A stretch of DNA of 64,000 nucleotides from Numida meleagris (taxonomy: Eukaryota > Chordata > Aves > Galliformes > Numididae): contig NC_034421.1 of the NCBI RefSeq assembly GCF_002078875.1, positions 939,955-1,003,954 on the forward strand, written 5' to 3'. The notes under the pieces were generated by a model. The model was not told the origin of the DNA, did no database searches, and worked only from the letters and a program-made list of their open reading frames with translations. Below, piece by piece: positions 1 to 11,588 of this stretch (position 1 is its first letter; each line of letters opens with the position of its first letter). Both the position numbers and the translations under genes were made by a program.

Positions 1-2216
1 TAGTGTGGCTTATTCTATTGAGATTAATAATGCTGTATTTCAAGAGACTTTAATGAAGCTGACATGCCTGAAATATACATGTACAGAGAAATCTCAGATA
101 ACAGACAACATTTCCTTTTAAACTAGCTTCTGACAACGATTTAGCATAATTATATATGCTCTGCACTGAGGTTTGGAAGAATGTTAACTCTCCTCTCCAT
201 GTCAAACCTCCTGTTGTATGCAGTCGGTGGGTGGGGTGCCACATTTTAGAGTATGGTTTTCCAGTTTAAAATAAAACCAACAGAACAACAAACCATCACA
301 AACACAACAAAGAAAAACCAGCCATCTAAAGTTCATTTTGTTTGGGTCTTGGGGCATATAAGCTTAAAACTCAAATTTTGTGGAATTATGAGTGGTTAGA
401 AACACAAAAGAGGCTTTATGACGCACCAGAAAAGAGCACAAAATCAATGTAAAAATGGTTAGCACAAAGGTGTGAGAGCACAACTTCCATGTCAACAGAA
501 TGGCTCCGTTACCCAAACGCACTGCTCCAGGTGTGCTGCACCTCCCCTTACTGAGCATACACCGCCCGCGTGCACTGCTGCTGCTGGGCAGGATCTTGCT
601 CCTCCATCAGAGCCATTATTTGCAACTCACAGTTAACCTGGATTCTCTTCCACACCACCAGTTGAGAACTTTGTGAAATTAAATAGCATTAGGTAATTTT
701 TATGGGACTCTTAACGCTTCTGAAAGTGCAAATATTTTGGAGCAATTTGTGTACACCAATATGCTTATGATCTGGCTTGCAGCAGAATCTATCAAACTGA
801 GCAGTGGCAGCACCGTAACTTACACTTACTTCCCAGAAATCTTGAGCAGGATGCTGGGGACTACGGACCCTTTCAGATGAGTGAAAAAATGAGCCAACCT
901 TATTTTCCCAGATAGGAATGAAGGGTGAATGCTACAAGTAAGTTTTATCTGCAAAGCGTGTATGGATGCGTTTGTAAGCCTGAGTCTTGGATGACTTCTT
1001 TACCTTTTAGGAGTAACAATGACAGCTAAGATCAGCTGACAAAGAGCTGCTTATGCTGTTTGCTGGAAGTGACATACTGGTCTATAGCTGGGCATTATGA
1101 TGGCTGGATCTCTACGTAAAGGGCCTGAGCTTCCTCTGTAGCACATGAAAAAAGTTAGGGATAGGCAAGACCCAAAGTAATGGCTGAGGACTCACTATTT
1201 TTGCCAAGTTGATGTGATTAAGCAAGGCAATGCAGTGTAGCATTCAGCCATTTGGACCTAAGCCTGTAAAGAAGCAGACTGTTCCAATGTGCTAATAGCT
1301 TTCAGGATACCAGAGAGATAGTTGAAGAGTATTTGAAGATACTTAACCTACTTAGCTCACCTAGGAAAAGGATAATCTCATTGCCAGCCTTAAAGAAGTT
1401 TCAAGCAACTGTTGCCTCTATCCTTTGCGTTGAAAATGTGCAAAGAATTAGATTCTCTTTTTCAGTGACAGAAGCATAGCCAGCAACAGTCTAGCTTGTG
1501 ATTAGGAGCTTTTACCTCCCCCATCTTCTTCACGGGCAAATTTAAACTGCATATACAAGCTGTGATAGAAAAGAGATCAATCAGTCTTATCAGTTATATT
1601 ATAGTTCTCTAGTATTAAGCATCTGTTGTTGTTAACCCCTAAGTATAAAGCCAAGCAAACAGGCAGGACTAATAGAGATAGTAAATGGAGCAAAAGCGTC
1701 TCGACTACAGCGAGAACGTGTATTATCCCTTGAAGAAGGCACTTCCAGAGATTTGTGCTAACAGTGGATGCAGAGATGTTCTCTCTTCCAAAGGAAGTAA
1801 TCTGGCATGCCTTACATCGTTAAATTAATCGGCACAGCCAGAGTTACAAAAAAGAAAATGATAAAATTAAGACCTGATGTAAACAGCTGAAGCTCACGAT
1901 AATGGGTTAGCTCGTTACATCAGTGATGTAAATGTCGTATTAGCAAACAGGTCAGAAAATGGGCGTCATTTTTCCTCAGCTCAGTCTCCAATGTGCCTTT
2001 GTAATGCACAAACGAGTAAGACAATATTATAGAGAAAGTGGGAAATAACAAAATAATCGACTAAATTAAGTAGGCCTGTACATCTAAGCTTTCTTAGCCA
2101 CAATAAATAATAAGAAAATAGTAGGAAACATTTGGATGTTTTTCCATTTTTAAACCACGTTCTCAAAGCTGTGTAACATTTTGGAAGGACATCTCAGCCA
2201 GGAACCTTGACTGTAA
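1..2216. other. AT-rich left edge: 3' UTR of the minus-strand gene and intergenic DNA
   Basis: No convincing coding exon is visible on either strand. The portion just left of 2217 should be 3' UTR of the minus-strand gene. I could not find a clear minus-strand AATAAA (tttatt on this strand) near it, so the transcript end is not placed. Confidence 0.35.
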
Positions 2217-5035
2217 TCACTCCTTGACTGCCTCCACCACCGAGAGCTGCTCAGTGACAGCAGAATCACGTCTTGGCTGGGGTGCCCGCACTGTCTGCAA
2301 AAAGGAAACGAACTGCAACTGAATATTGGTTGGTAGAGCACCAAGCTGTAAGCACAACTTGGCAACATGGCATTTGTGTAGGAAGATCTTCTTATGCTGT
2401 TCAGTTTAAGTCCAAGAATAACTAAATAATGATGTATAGATGCTTAAGAAAGAATAGACAAAGCTGCAAAACCAAACAAAAAATCCATCAGAACCTTTCT
2501 ATTTCCGCAGAGACTAGCTAAATACTTTCTAGTACAGGGCATTCTGTTCCCACACAGCTTTCAAAAACAGAGTCTAGAGCAATATAGCTATGAAAACAAA
2601 GAAAGAAGTCCATCTTATTTTCAGGGGGCAAGTCTGTGTTCTGACCGACAGCTGCTGGAACTGACAGTGTACTACTTCATCAGCTTTGGTAAAGGAAAAA
2701 AAATGATTTTTCAGTCATGCACTCAGTTCAACAGCACGACATGCACACAACAGAACAGCCGAAATACCACAGGTGATGGCCCACATGCAGTACTGTGTTT
2801 TACATATATAAAGAATCCACCCCACCAACAAAAAAGTAGAAAAAACCCTAATATTGGCAATGTCTTTGCTGCGGATCCTCCTTTATACACTGGGCAGCTA
2901 CTAACGCGCAATACGGCTGCTTCCGCTCAGAGCAACACTTGCCAGTTGTTGGGTATCCTAAATAAAGCAGGGCTGTGTCAGGCTGTGGCAGAAGTAACAC
3001 AGCAGCAGCATGCTGGCACTGCAGAAAAACGGGTAAAAAAACCTATCCATCAACTACAGACTGATATTTAGGGTGGATTACATTAGACTATGCTTAATCC
3101 ACACCTGATCATTTAAAATAAAAGGCAGTACTTTGTTTGGTTTAAGTCATTTGCATTTGGAAGAGAACTTCACGACTGAGTTTAGTTCGGTTTAATTCTG
3201 CAGGTGATTTAGTATGGCTTACCCGTTTCAGCCGGGCCAATTCAGTCTGGTGCTCCTGGAAGCAGCCCTGGATTTCCGACTGTTGTTTTATGTAAAGCTC
3301 TACCATGGACAATTATTTATACAACCGTATGAATATATTCTATGTTGGTGAATATTTCCTTGAGCAGTTAAAGCATATATTCACGTCTGACCCAAATTGA
3401 CTGTTTTTACAGATGTTTAAAAAAATCTTTTTTGAAATTCCCTGTTTTGATTATTGAGGAAGAGAGATTTCTTCCCAAAATACAAGTGGCATTGGAATAA
3501 CCCTATATTTACAAATGACTGCTTACGGAAAGAGCACAATGTCATTATGCCTAAATCTGACAGAATTCTAGGTCTGGGAAAGAGGCAAGGACTCTTTCAA
3601 AACAGCAAAACCGAAACATCTTAAGTGAATGCATTCCGGGAATTATCTCCACGCATAAATAACTTATTTAGGTCAGAAGTTCCTGTGAACTGTAATCCCA
3701 GTGTCAGGAGGTGTTTGATAAGGACTTTGGATGCTGCAGGTGAAGCAGTGCTCTGAAACACACGTATGTGCCTCCACCTATCCAACACTGGCCCTGGCAG
3801 CTCCATAACTCTCCTGCTCAGGGGGTTCTGAAGCGATTTACTTTTTAACATTTGAATTATAAAAATGAGTGTTATTGCTTTGTTTCCTCTTCTAAAATAT
3901 GTTATGGAGCTCGAGACAAGTCCCTTTGCCTGTTTTATCAGCTTAGCAGGAAAAAAAAAGTCTGACCCTACTTTTGAAAGCAAGCTGCACTAATGTCTTC
4001 ATTCCTATTTCCTTTAAGTCCCAATTCTTCATTAGTTCATCACTTTATTTAATTCAAAAAACTCTACGATTATTTTGTTAATTAAGCACTCAGTCACAAA
4101 TCGTAGGTTATTATAATATTAGAAGCCATAGCTTAGGTTAACAGCAAGGAATGCATCTACTTGTAAGTAAAGCAGCACAGGAGAGATTCTTCTCGTTTCG
4201 TAACTACTGCTCAAAAATCTACAGTGTTCTCAGCCTGCAGCCCAAGTCGTGTCTCCTTTCAGACAGGACAAAGGGCTTGGAGGGCACTGCCAGCCACTGT
4301 CACAGCAATAAGGGTACATACATTTCACCAGCTGCACCTCAGAGTGCAGTCGAGGTGTTTTTGGAGTGCAGGATTCAGTTCTCTAGCTTAAAGACTTCCC
4401 TGAATAACTATGTAATGGGTTACCAACTCCATTCAAATTTCAGCCAGGAAAAAAAAATATAAAATCACAATTAGTCAGATTCACCTGAAGCTAATTACAT
4501 AGATGTGATAGAATTGCAAAAAGCATCAGGATGGAAAACATAAATATTACTTAATAGTAGTGACAATCATACAGGGTTTTGGTCTTGCTTGCAGAGAATG
4601 ATTCAAGATTACTGGGTAGGTACGGGAAAAATGCTCATGCTGACCTTTTGCTTTTGTTCTCAGGTTAGCTTCAGACAACAAACCTATTGCTCTGACTGCT
4701 GTGTTGGAACAGCAGCCACCAAGCTCCTTCAGCACGTCTATCTCCCATTCCACATGTGTTCTGACACCATCACCAATGCAGCTCAGTGCCACCTCAGGCT
4801 AACACAAGCAACTAACGCGAGTAGAACAATTTAGAATGTGCCTAGTAAAATATTAAACCATTTCTGTTGTTGCCATCACGATGCCACACACTGCCACTTC
4901 TGCGGCGTAAGCTGCTGTCTAGCTCTCCTTTCTCTCTTGCATATTCTTTTTGGACATCTGCTCCACTTGAGTGGTGGCAATTTCAGGACACTGTTCAAAG
5001 TGCATTTTTTCTGTTGGCAGCGCAGCTGTTTGCAT
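2217..5035 (-). CDS. Unidentified short multi-exon gene, divergent from ZC3H7A
   Basis: I do not recognise this gene. Reading the minus strand, four pieces join with closed phases: 5037-4967 (after a strong acceptor, ending at a weak CAA|gtggag donor), 4798-4645 (acceptor tgcttgtgttag, donor AAAAG|gtcagc), 3299-3223 (donor CGG|gtaagc) and 2294-2217 (acceptor cctttttgcag, stop TGA at 2219-2217). The phases match at each junction: 0, 1, 0. If translation starts at the ATG at 5035, the product is about 125 residues. The middle is mixed and helical (GDGVRTHVEWEIDVLKELGG), followed by a charged, probably coiled-coil stretch rich in Q, E, K and R. No signal peptide or membrane segment is visible. 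The acceptor before 3299 has a poor pyrimidine tract, and the 5' end is uncertain. The same region in human (ZC3H7A towards RSL1D1) does not suggest an obvious orthologue. A lncRNA with chance phase agreement is possible but less likely. Confidence 0.5.
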
Positions 5036-5144
5036 GGCTGCAAGGTGAACCAGATCAGGGAATCTTTCAGTTGAAACACAGCTGCTGTTTTGCCCGTCTA
5101 TCAATTCTGTTTCACCGTACACCCACATGAATTCTTGCACTCAC

Positions 5145-5252
5145 AAGAAGGGGGCAAGAGAGGTGTAGGAACATGAGAAGCGTTTACGATGGAGAAGCTG
5201 CACCACCACTTCTATTGCCAAATTCCAAACACGGCCTAAAAACATCCCATTT
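5145..5252 (-). other. Probable upstream exon of the unidentified minus-strand gene
   Basis: On the minus strand this 108-nt stretch is bounded by a strong acceptor (ttctttttcatttcag) and a near-consensus donor (CTT|gtgagt). Only one frame is open across it. That frame meets a stop when spliced to the exon starting at 5037, so I read this exon as 5' UTR or as part of an alternative transcript. It contains short upstream ATGs. Confidence 0.4.
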
Positions 5253-6640
5253 CTGAAATGAAAAAGAAGTTGGTTTAGCTGTTGCCATGTTTGAATTTGA
5301 CATAAAAATAACAAAAAGGAATTGCTCCTTTTTTCAAGACACCCTGCAAATAATGGGACATGGGTAACAACATCTGTTGTTCAGGTTCTTTCTTTCAAGA
5401 ATTTATAGGAACTTTTATCAGAGACATTCTCCTAACTAAATGGCATCTAAACTTAAAATGTAGAATGTATGACAACAAAGATTCAAACTGAAGATGACAA
5501 CATCTCCCTGGGATTTTAAAATAAACACTTCAGAAACAACAGCAAAAAAGATAAGTGCAATGATTTGTATTATGATTTCCCCAGAGACTGCCCTGTAGTC
5601 CCTTACTTTATCTATTTTTCAGCTTGAAACATGGACTATTCAATTTATTTATTTTTAGCTAGGTTCTTGGTCACTCTTACGAAAGCAACTAAAATACACA
5701 TTTCTGACTAACAATTCTACTGCAGTGCTTAAGCTGATCAAAGAACACCGAAGCACAGAAAAGCTCTGTATCTTCTACTTACATCTTGTATGTGAAGTTT
5801 TTCCGTTTCTGTCAAATATTATTTACCTAGATTGTTTGTTCAAAATCATCAGTACGAAGAATAATGAAACATCTCTTAAACCGGGCTTCGAGAAGACACA
5901 AGGGTAGCTCTCCAAGGCAGCAACAACCAGATTTTCTAGCTGGCCTTACTGATGTTCTAGCCAGGTACTGAAGTCTTTTCTTACTGATACAGAAACGCAT
6001 TGTTTCTAAATTCCCTTACAAGGGTCTTTTAACCTCTCTCACAAGCAACAATACTCAAGTTCTGTTTTTCATCTCAGTATAATTCCATCAGCAATTGAAA
6101 CTGTCAAAAATAAGAAGTTTATGTAGGCTGCCATAAATACTATAAATGAAAGGTAATCAGTTTATGTAACAGGAGTAATTACCACCTGTTAACTCACGAC
6201 AATAAGTTAGCACAAGATGGCTGAAGCATAACTACTAGTCTGCTCCTCTGAGTAGTTAATTACTAAATCGTATAAATAATTTAAGCAAATGAAGGAAGAT
6301 AATTGCAATACCCACTTCCAACCTAATTTATATAAAAGCTAAATGTATTATTTCCACAAAAAAATGTATTTTTTGTCAGCCATTTAAGGTACGTTGCCAC
6401 GCTCTCGAGGTGTTCTGCACACCCGGAATGCAGCGCTGACAGCGGGACTCCCAGCTCCAGCTCTAGCAGCGCCAAGCCACATGCTGCTGAGCTGCTTCAT
6501 ACGGGACAATTCGTTAAAAAAACGGAACAGTTCGTTCAGCAATCTCTTCTGACGCATTTGTTTTGCTCCTTAAGTATTTGATAGGCTGGGTATTCTCATA
6601 GGCTTTTCTGTCTTTAAGTTCACCTCATGCCATTTTCGGG
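5253..6640. other. Intron-like AT-rich stretch upstream of the minus-strand exons
   Basis: No recognised gene. A donor-like signal (AGAT|gtaagt on the minus strand) near 5780 with a weak acceptor 26 nt upstream could mark a micro-exon, but the support is thin. The CpG island begins at the right end of this interval. Confidence 0.3.
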
Positions 6641-6905
6641 CGCACTTCTGCCATCCGCACCCCTGAAGCACTGCCGCATTACTCAGCCCGGCCGCGGGGT
6701 TTGCAGCGAGCTGTCCGGCAGCGGTGAGCGACATGTGCGTGATTTGTGCAACGCGTACACACCGAAGGGATGAACGGCTGGGACTCGTGTCAGCACGCGG
6801 CTGCCAGCTGAGGGCTGAGCAAGGCTCTGCTGCTCGGGCCGAGGACGAGCGCCTTCCTACACCGCTCAGAGCAAACGAAGGCAGCGCGGAATGGACAAGG
6901 CTTAC

Positions 6906-7100
6906 CGCGTCAGGGCCCGCGACCCGTGTAATCGCTGCACCGCGCACATTTCGCTTTGCCTTGTTTCTCTCACCGTCCTTTAGTACCCGCGGTAAAACCA
7001 CAACCCTGGTTTTGCCTTTGCGCTCGCAGGACTTCTTGGAAACTTCATTCCATAGACGCGTCCTTAAGCGCTAACGGTTCAGCGTCCGACTGCCGCCACC
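6906..7100 (-). other. Possible first (non-coding) exon of the minus-strand gene
   Basis: Inside the CpG island the minus strand shows a consensus donor (GACGCG|gtaagc) with the exon ending at 6906. The sequence upstream of the donor has no ATG in the frame that stays open, which fits a 5' UTR exon. The right boundary is a guess because no TATA box or transcript start can be read. Confidence 0.3.
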
Positions 7101-7409
7101 CCCGCCTCGCTGAGGCACGGAGCCGCCGGGAGCGCCTCAGGGCGCGAGGAGCCCGCCCGCCGCGTGCCCGTCAGTCCCGATGCCCGGCAGCGCAGCGCGG
7201 GGCGCGCTCCCTCACCGCCCGCCTGCTCGCGTTATGCGCTAGAAGTTTCGTAAGAACGCTTTGTCGGGCTCCGGCACGAGCGGGCAGAAGATACAACGAG
7301 TCCTCGACTTCACGCTCATCCCGGCCGAGCAAAGCAGACGCCCTGGGACCATCCCGCTGAGCGCGCAGCCCGCCTGCCGGGCCCGTCTCCGCCGCCCGCT
7401 CGGCTCACA

Positions 7410-7475
7410 GCGCATGCGCGGTGCCCACACGCAGGGCGGGGACGTGCAGCAGCCCGCCCGGCCGGAGCATGCGCA
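7410..7475. promoter_or_regulatory. Pair of NRF1-type motifs
   Basis: A perfect palindromic GCGCATGCGC lies at 7410-7419 and a second GCATGCGCA at 7467-7475. NRF1 sites of this form are typical of CpG-island housekeeping promoters. Confidence 0.6.
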
Positions 7476-7511
7476 GAACAGAGACACCAGCTCGCGGGCC
7501 CTCGCGCGTAG

Positions 7512-7594
7512 TGACGTCGCACGCCGGAGAGGGAGGGTGACGTCACTGGGCGCGAGGGCTCCCGTGGGGCGCTGCGGGCCGCCTTCTTACGTCA
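7512..7594. promoter_or_regulatory. Cluster of three CRE/ATF-type sites
   Basis: TGACGTCG lies at 7512-7519, the full palindrome TGACGTCA at 7538-7545 and TTACGTCA at 7587-7594. An ETS-like cttccggg follows at about 7600. The sites sit upstream of ZC3H7A exon 1 and are expected to bind CREB/ATF proteins. Confidence 0.6.
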
Positions 7595-7799
7595 GGCTGC
7601 TTCCGGGAGAACTGAGGGGAGGCTTAAAGGCCCCTGCGTTGGCCCACCCAGAGCTCCTACTGTAGGCAGCGGCAGCTGTCGTGCCCCGCCCGCGGCGCGG
7701 GGGTGTCCGCGCAGCCCGGGACACGGAGAGGCTCGAGGCCGAGCCGCACCGTACCGACGGCCAAGTGCAGACGACGGCGGGAGGCCGCTAAACGCTCAG

Positions 7800-7907
7800 C
7801 CAATCAGTAGCAAAGGGCTTCCCACAGCCACCAATCAAAAGTGCAGGTTTCCAAAACAAGAGCGATGAGCCAATGGAAAAGCGCGTGGTGCCGGCGCTCC
7901 GGCCAAT
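7800..7907. promoter_or_regulatory. Array of four CCAAT boxes (NF-Y type)
   Basis: CCAAT occurs in the same orientation at 7800-7804, 7831-7835, 7870-7874 and 7903-7907. Spacings are 31, 39 and 33 bases, close to the spacing of roughly three helical turns common in NF-Y-driven promoters. The last box is about 200 bases upstream of the ZC3H7A exon 1 donor. Confidence 0.65.
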
Positions 7908-8103
7908 CGCATCCCGCTGTCCTCTGGGCCGTGCCTGCGACCTCCCAGCAGCAGGGGGCGCGCGCGCGGCAGCGGCGGCGCTGCCGGGGGCGGAGCGGAG
8001 GAGGCGCCGCCGTTGTCGCCGTCGTTGTCCCCGTCGCCGCCGCGCGCCAGGCCGCCTGGCTCCGCCTTCCGCGGCGCTGTTCTCCCGCGGGCCCGAGCAG
8101 CAG

Positions 8104-11100
8104 GTAGGGCCGCGCGGCGGGACGGGCCGCTCGCGCTCAGCGGGGTCCCCGGCGGGGGAGGGGGCGCCGGGGCTGGGCCTCCTCCCTTCTCTCGCGGCCC
8201 GTTACTGCGCGGCGGGAGCGCTCCCGACCCTCTCCGCGCCGCCGGCGCCGTCGTCAGCCGCTCTCCGGCCCCGGCGGGCGCCGCGCCACCGCCGCGTCCC
8301 CGGTCCCGCCCCTCGCGGCGGAACGGCCCGGCCCTCCCCTGCCGCGCTGGGCGGTGCGGGTCGGTTCCGCTGTTGGAGATGGCGGGGCCGCCGCTCGGCG
8401 CGAACAAAGGCGGCGGCGGGAGCCCGAGCGAGCCGCGGCCCTGACAGGAGGCGCTGCGGGCGGGCGGGGCGGGCGCAACTTGTGTCGGTGGGTCTCGCTT
8501 GGCGCGGCCGAGCGCGTTTTCCTTCCCGCGGACGCGGGCGTGACAACTTCTCGGCGCTGAGTAAAGTTTTAAGGCACCGAGGTGTAGGGGACGGGTTCGT
8601 TTTTGGCCGAGCTGATGGAAGGCTCGGTGCTGTTCCTTTTTGTACGCTCTGTCCCGCCCGCGCCACGTAGGGCTGTGTGCTGTGGCACAAAGGGGTCTCA
8701 GCTCGGGGGGCTTTCGCGTGGCAGCTGCCCACCGGGCTGTGTAGCACGGCACAGACCGGCAGAGCTGTGTCGGCAGCGATCCCAGGGATGTTTCTGTGTG
8801 CTCTATACTGTACGAAGATTTAAATCAAGATTCCTATAACCCGGCGAGTGAACTCAGTGATGCATGGTAGGAGAATGCATTTCCAGCTTTTGAACTGCCA
8901 CATCTATACGCACACATCTGTGGTATTTGAGCTTTAGCTGTGTGGAGACGGAGTGCCGCAAGAACCGCTGCCTGGTGGCTGTGTGCAGTGCTGAGGCCTG
9001 GAGGTGCAGGGAATGCTGCTGTACGTGAGCGTTTGTGATAGCTGGACTCTTTGCTGCCAATAAGGAACTGTAACAGGGCCATTTGGTCGGCTGAAGGTCA
9101 CAAACTGCCTGTGTTAATAGCTCTTGTCCACAAATAACGTTGTGTGTTTTTCCTGTGTTGTCTTGTCATCTCATAGTGAGCTGTCAGCACAACTACATGC
9201 ATAGGAGAGGCTCAGTCTTGCCCGGCTCCTTACCCTGCGGACCACAGTTTTCAGCAGGGGGCACTCACAGGGGTGAGCTGCAGCTGGTCCCCTTGGGGTT
9301 ACCTTGGCTCTAACAGCAGCAGAATAACTCAGGTTTTCGTGTTCACTTGCTTTGCTGTCTCTGCTGAATTGCTTTAGGGTCTCTGAAAAGTGCCACGTGA
9401 GACCTAATAGTGGTGATTGCTGGGCTTGAGGTTTTACAGTGTGCTGTTCCCTTTCAGAACCCCAGCACCCAGGTTCCTTTTGTAGAAAAACTGAATTCTC
9501 TGGGTTCTGTGTGAATTGGTTGATTTTCTTTGCAAGATTGTCCAGCATTTGTATCCTTTGTATTGGCACTGTCCTTTACGGCTTGTCTTGAGTGCCTCCG
9601 AAGTGACGAAGTTTAGAAACAAGACCATTGCCTTGCCCTGTGCTGGAAGGAAGGCACATAGCCAGTAAGAGGTGTAAGCAGCTTTGTGTAAGAGAGAAGT
9701 GTAGGTTTTCCTGTCTGCCAGAGCTGGCACAGACTTGTTGTCTTCCCTGTCTCCTGTTGGTGTAACTGGCTGGTATCCATCAGAGGAGGTGATGCTGGCT
9801 GTTGGCAGTGAACTTTCCCTTTGCTTCTGCTTTTGTGAGATGTGATTGAGTTGAAGCCTGTGGTGAGGATAAAACAGTATAAATTGTTCTTCAACTTGTT
9901 TGATTTCAGCAGCTTTTCTTGCTCTGCCTGATTTAGTAAGTGGAGCTTGAATTGGTCATCTAGCAGCAGTTGTAGAAATACGACTTTTAATGCAACGGTC
10001 GGTTTGCCTGTAGCCTTTATTACTGATGCAGTAGTCTCGTTTTGTTTTTAGCATCCCGTACTGTCTTCTTCCTTTGCTTTACGTTCTTCTTTTCACTGAA
10101 TTTTACAGAGTAGAGCAAGAGTGTAGGCTTTGTTTTTATAATAAAATGAGCAATGTTTTAACTTTCATATATGTACACATGCACGTTTGTTTTAAATTCT
10201 ATCTCTTCAGATGAGGGGGAAAAGCTGTTGCTAAACAGGTGATTTTTGTGAACTTCGGAAGTGAGTAACTGAAAGTCAAGACACTATTATTTACTTGCTT
10301 TGCATGTAACAGAGTCTAACATGGTTCTGATTGCACAAGAGGGTTTAAAAATAATGTGGATGGGAGAGATGCTGGCGGAGGTGTTATCTGAGACAGCCGT
10401 AAATCCTCTGCAAAATCATCAGAGTGGTGCACAATGACTGTGTGTTAAGGAAGGATAACCTTTGCCTGAACGTCTTACGGATGAAAATGAGTACGCAGAG
10501 AAAAAGAGAAAAGTGCTTTGAATAGTAAATTACACTGCTCACGTACGTTCCTCACTTGCTAGCGTTCTCTTATCTGTGTGCCAGTTTGTAACAGTTCCAT
10601 CAGTGTTGTTGTTACAGGGGAGCTGGATCTGCACGTCCTTCAGTGTCAACATATGAGTTATTAAAAAGTATTGCCAGAGGTGATGGATAAAGGCAATGTT
10701 ATTACAGCATCGGACTCGGTGTCACCACGAGTTAGTGGAGTACTGAGGTTGCTTAAAATTAGTAGAGCAAAGCTGATCCTAGTGCTCGTGCAGATCTCGT
10801 GGGCAAGGTGTTACCTTATTGGTTGTTGGTGCAGGGGACTAAAGTGTGTTTTATTTTGCCTCCACATTTCTGTAGATAAGCATATGCCGATACTGCTGCT
10901 GGTTTTGGTTTGTGTGAGAACTTCTTACCAACCTCGTTAGAATCCTGAAACCTGAATGTAAAGGAGTAAATAAAACATTCAGGTGGCAGTGGATTTCCTT
11001 TTGGCATTTACATTAGATTTCTTTACAGATATGCTCTCGTTAGTTAAATGTTTCTCTGACAATAAAAGTCTTTTATGTATGTACCAGAATCACCCTATGT

Positions 11101-11543
11101 AGTAATAACTTGCAGAAGGAAAGGGGATGCATACAATCACGTGAAAAGCAGCCGCGGGAACGTAGCGCGGTTATTTGCTCCCTGGGGAGTTGCTGCGCGG
11201 TATTCCTGGGTGTGAAGGCGCGCTGTCTGAACGGCCCAGCACAGTGCTGCTGCTGGGGAGCCCTGCACTCACTGCTGCTGCAGCTGCTGGCCGCGCCGCC
11301 TGGGGGCTGCAGGGGGGCTGCGGGTGAGTCCCTGGGGCTTCCATTACTTTGCTTGGCAAGCCAAGGAAAATGAGGCAGTTCTTGGTGCTGCGCTGCAGTA
11401 TGTGAGACTAACTGGAAGGGACTTCAGAACGCTGCTTGAAGGCTGCTGAGAAGTGTTTGCGAGCACTTGGTCCAAGTCAGAGAACAGGAGGTGTCTGATC
11501 CAGCAGCTTTCTCCACTCAGTTGGGAATGCATTCAATTTAATG

Positions 11544-11588
<45 letters not shown>

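Larger units (their letters stand above)
6400..8560. promoter_or_regulatory. CpG island, probable bidirectional promoter of ZC3H7A and the minus-strand gene
   Basis: GC content and CpG density rise sharply from about 6.65 kb and fall after about 8.55 kb. The island holds a plus-strand donor for ZC3H7A exon 1 at 8103/8104 and a minus-strand donor at 6906/6905, pointing in opposite directions. No TATA box is evident. Clusters of CRE, NRF1 and CCAAT motifs lie between the two exons. Confidence 0.8.

Noticed and set aside
2217..5252. Assigning the left gene to RSL1D1 or BCAR4 by synteny
   Set aside because: RSL1D1 would be in the opposite orientation and has a long basic C-terminus. The exons here show neither, so no name is given.
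7835..8752. Long open frames (up to 305 codons) on both strands in the ZC3H7A CpG island
   Set aside because: They overlap in several frames, are low-complexity A/P/R/G-rich and match no family. High GC content depletes stop codons.
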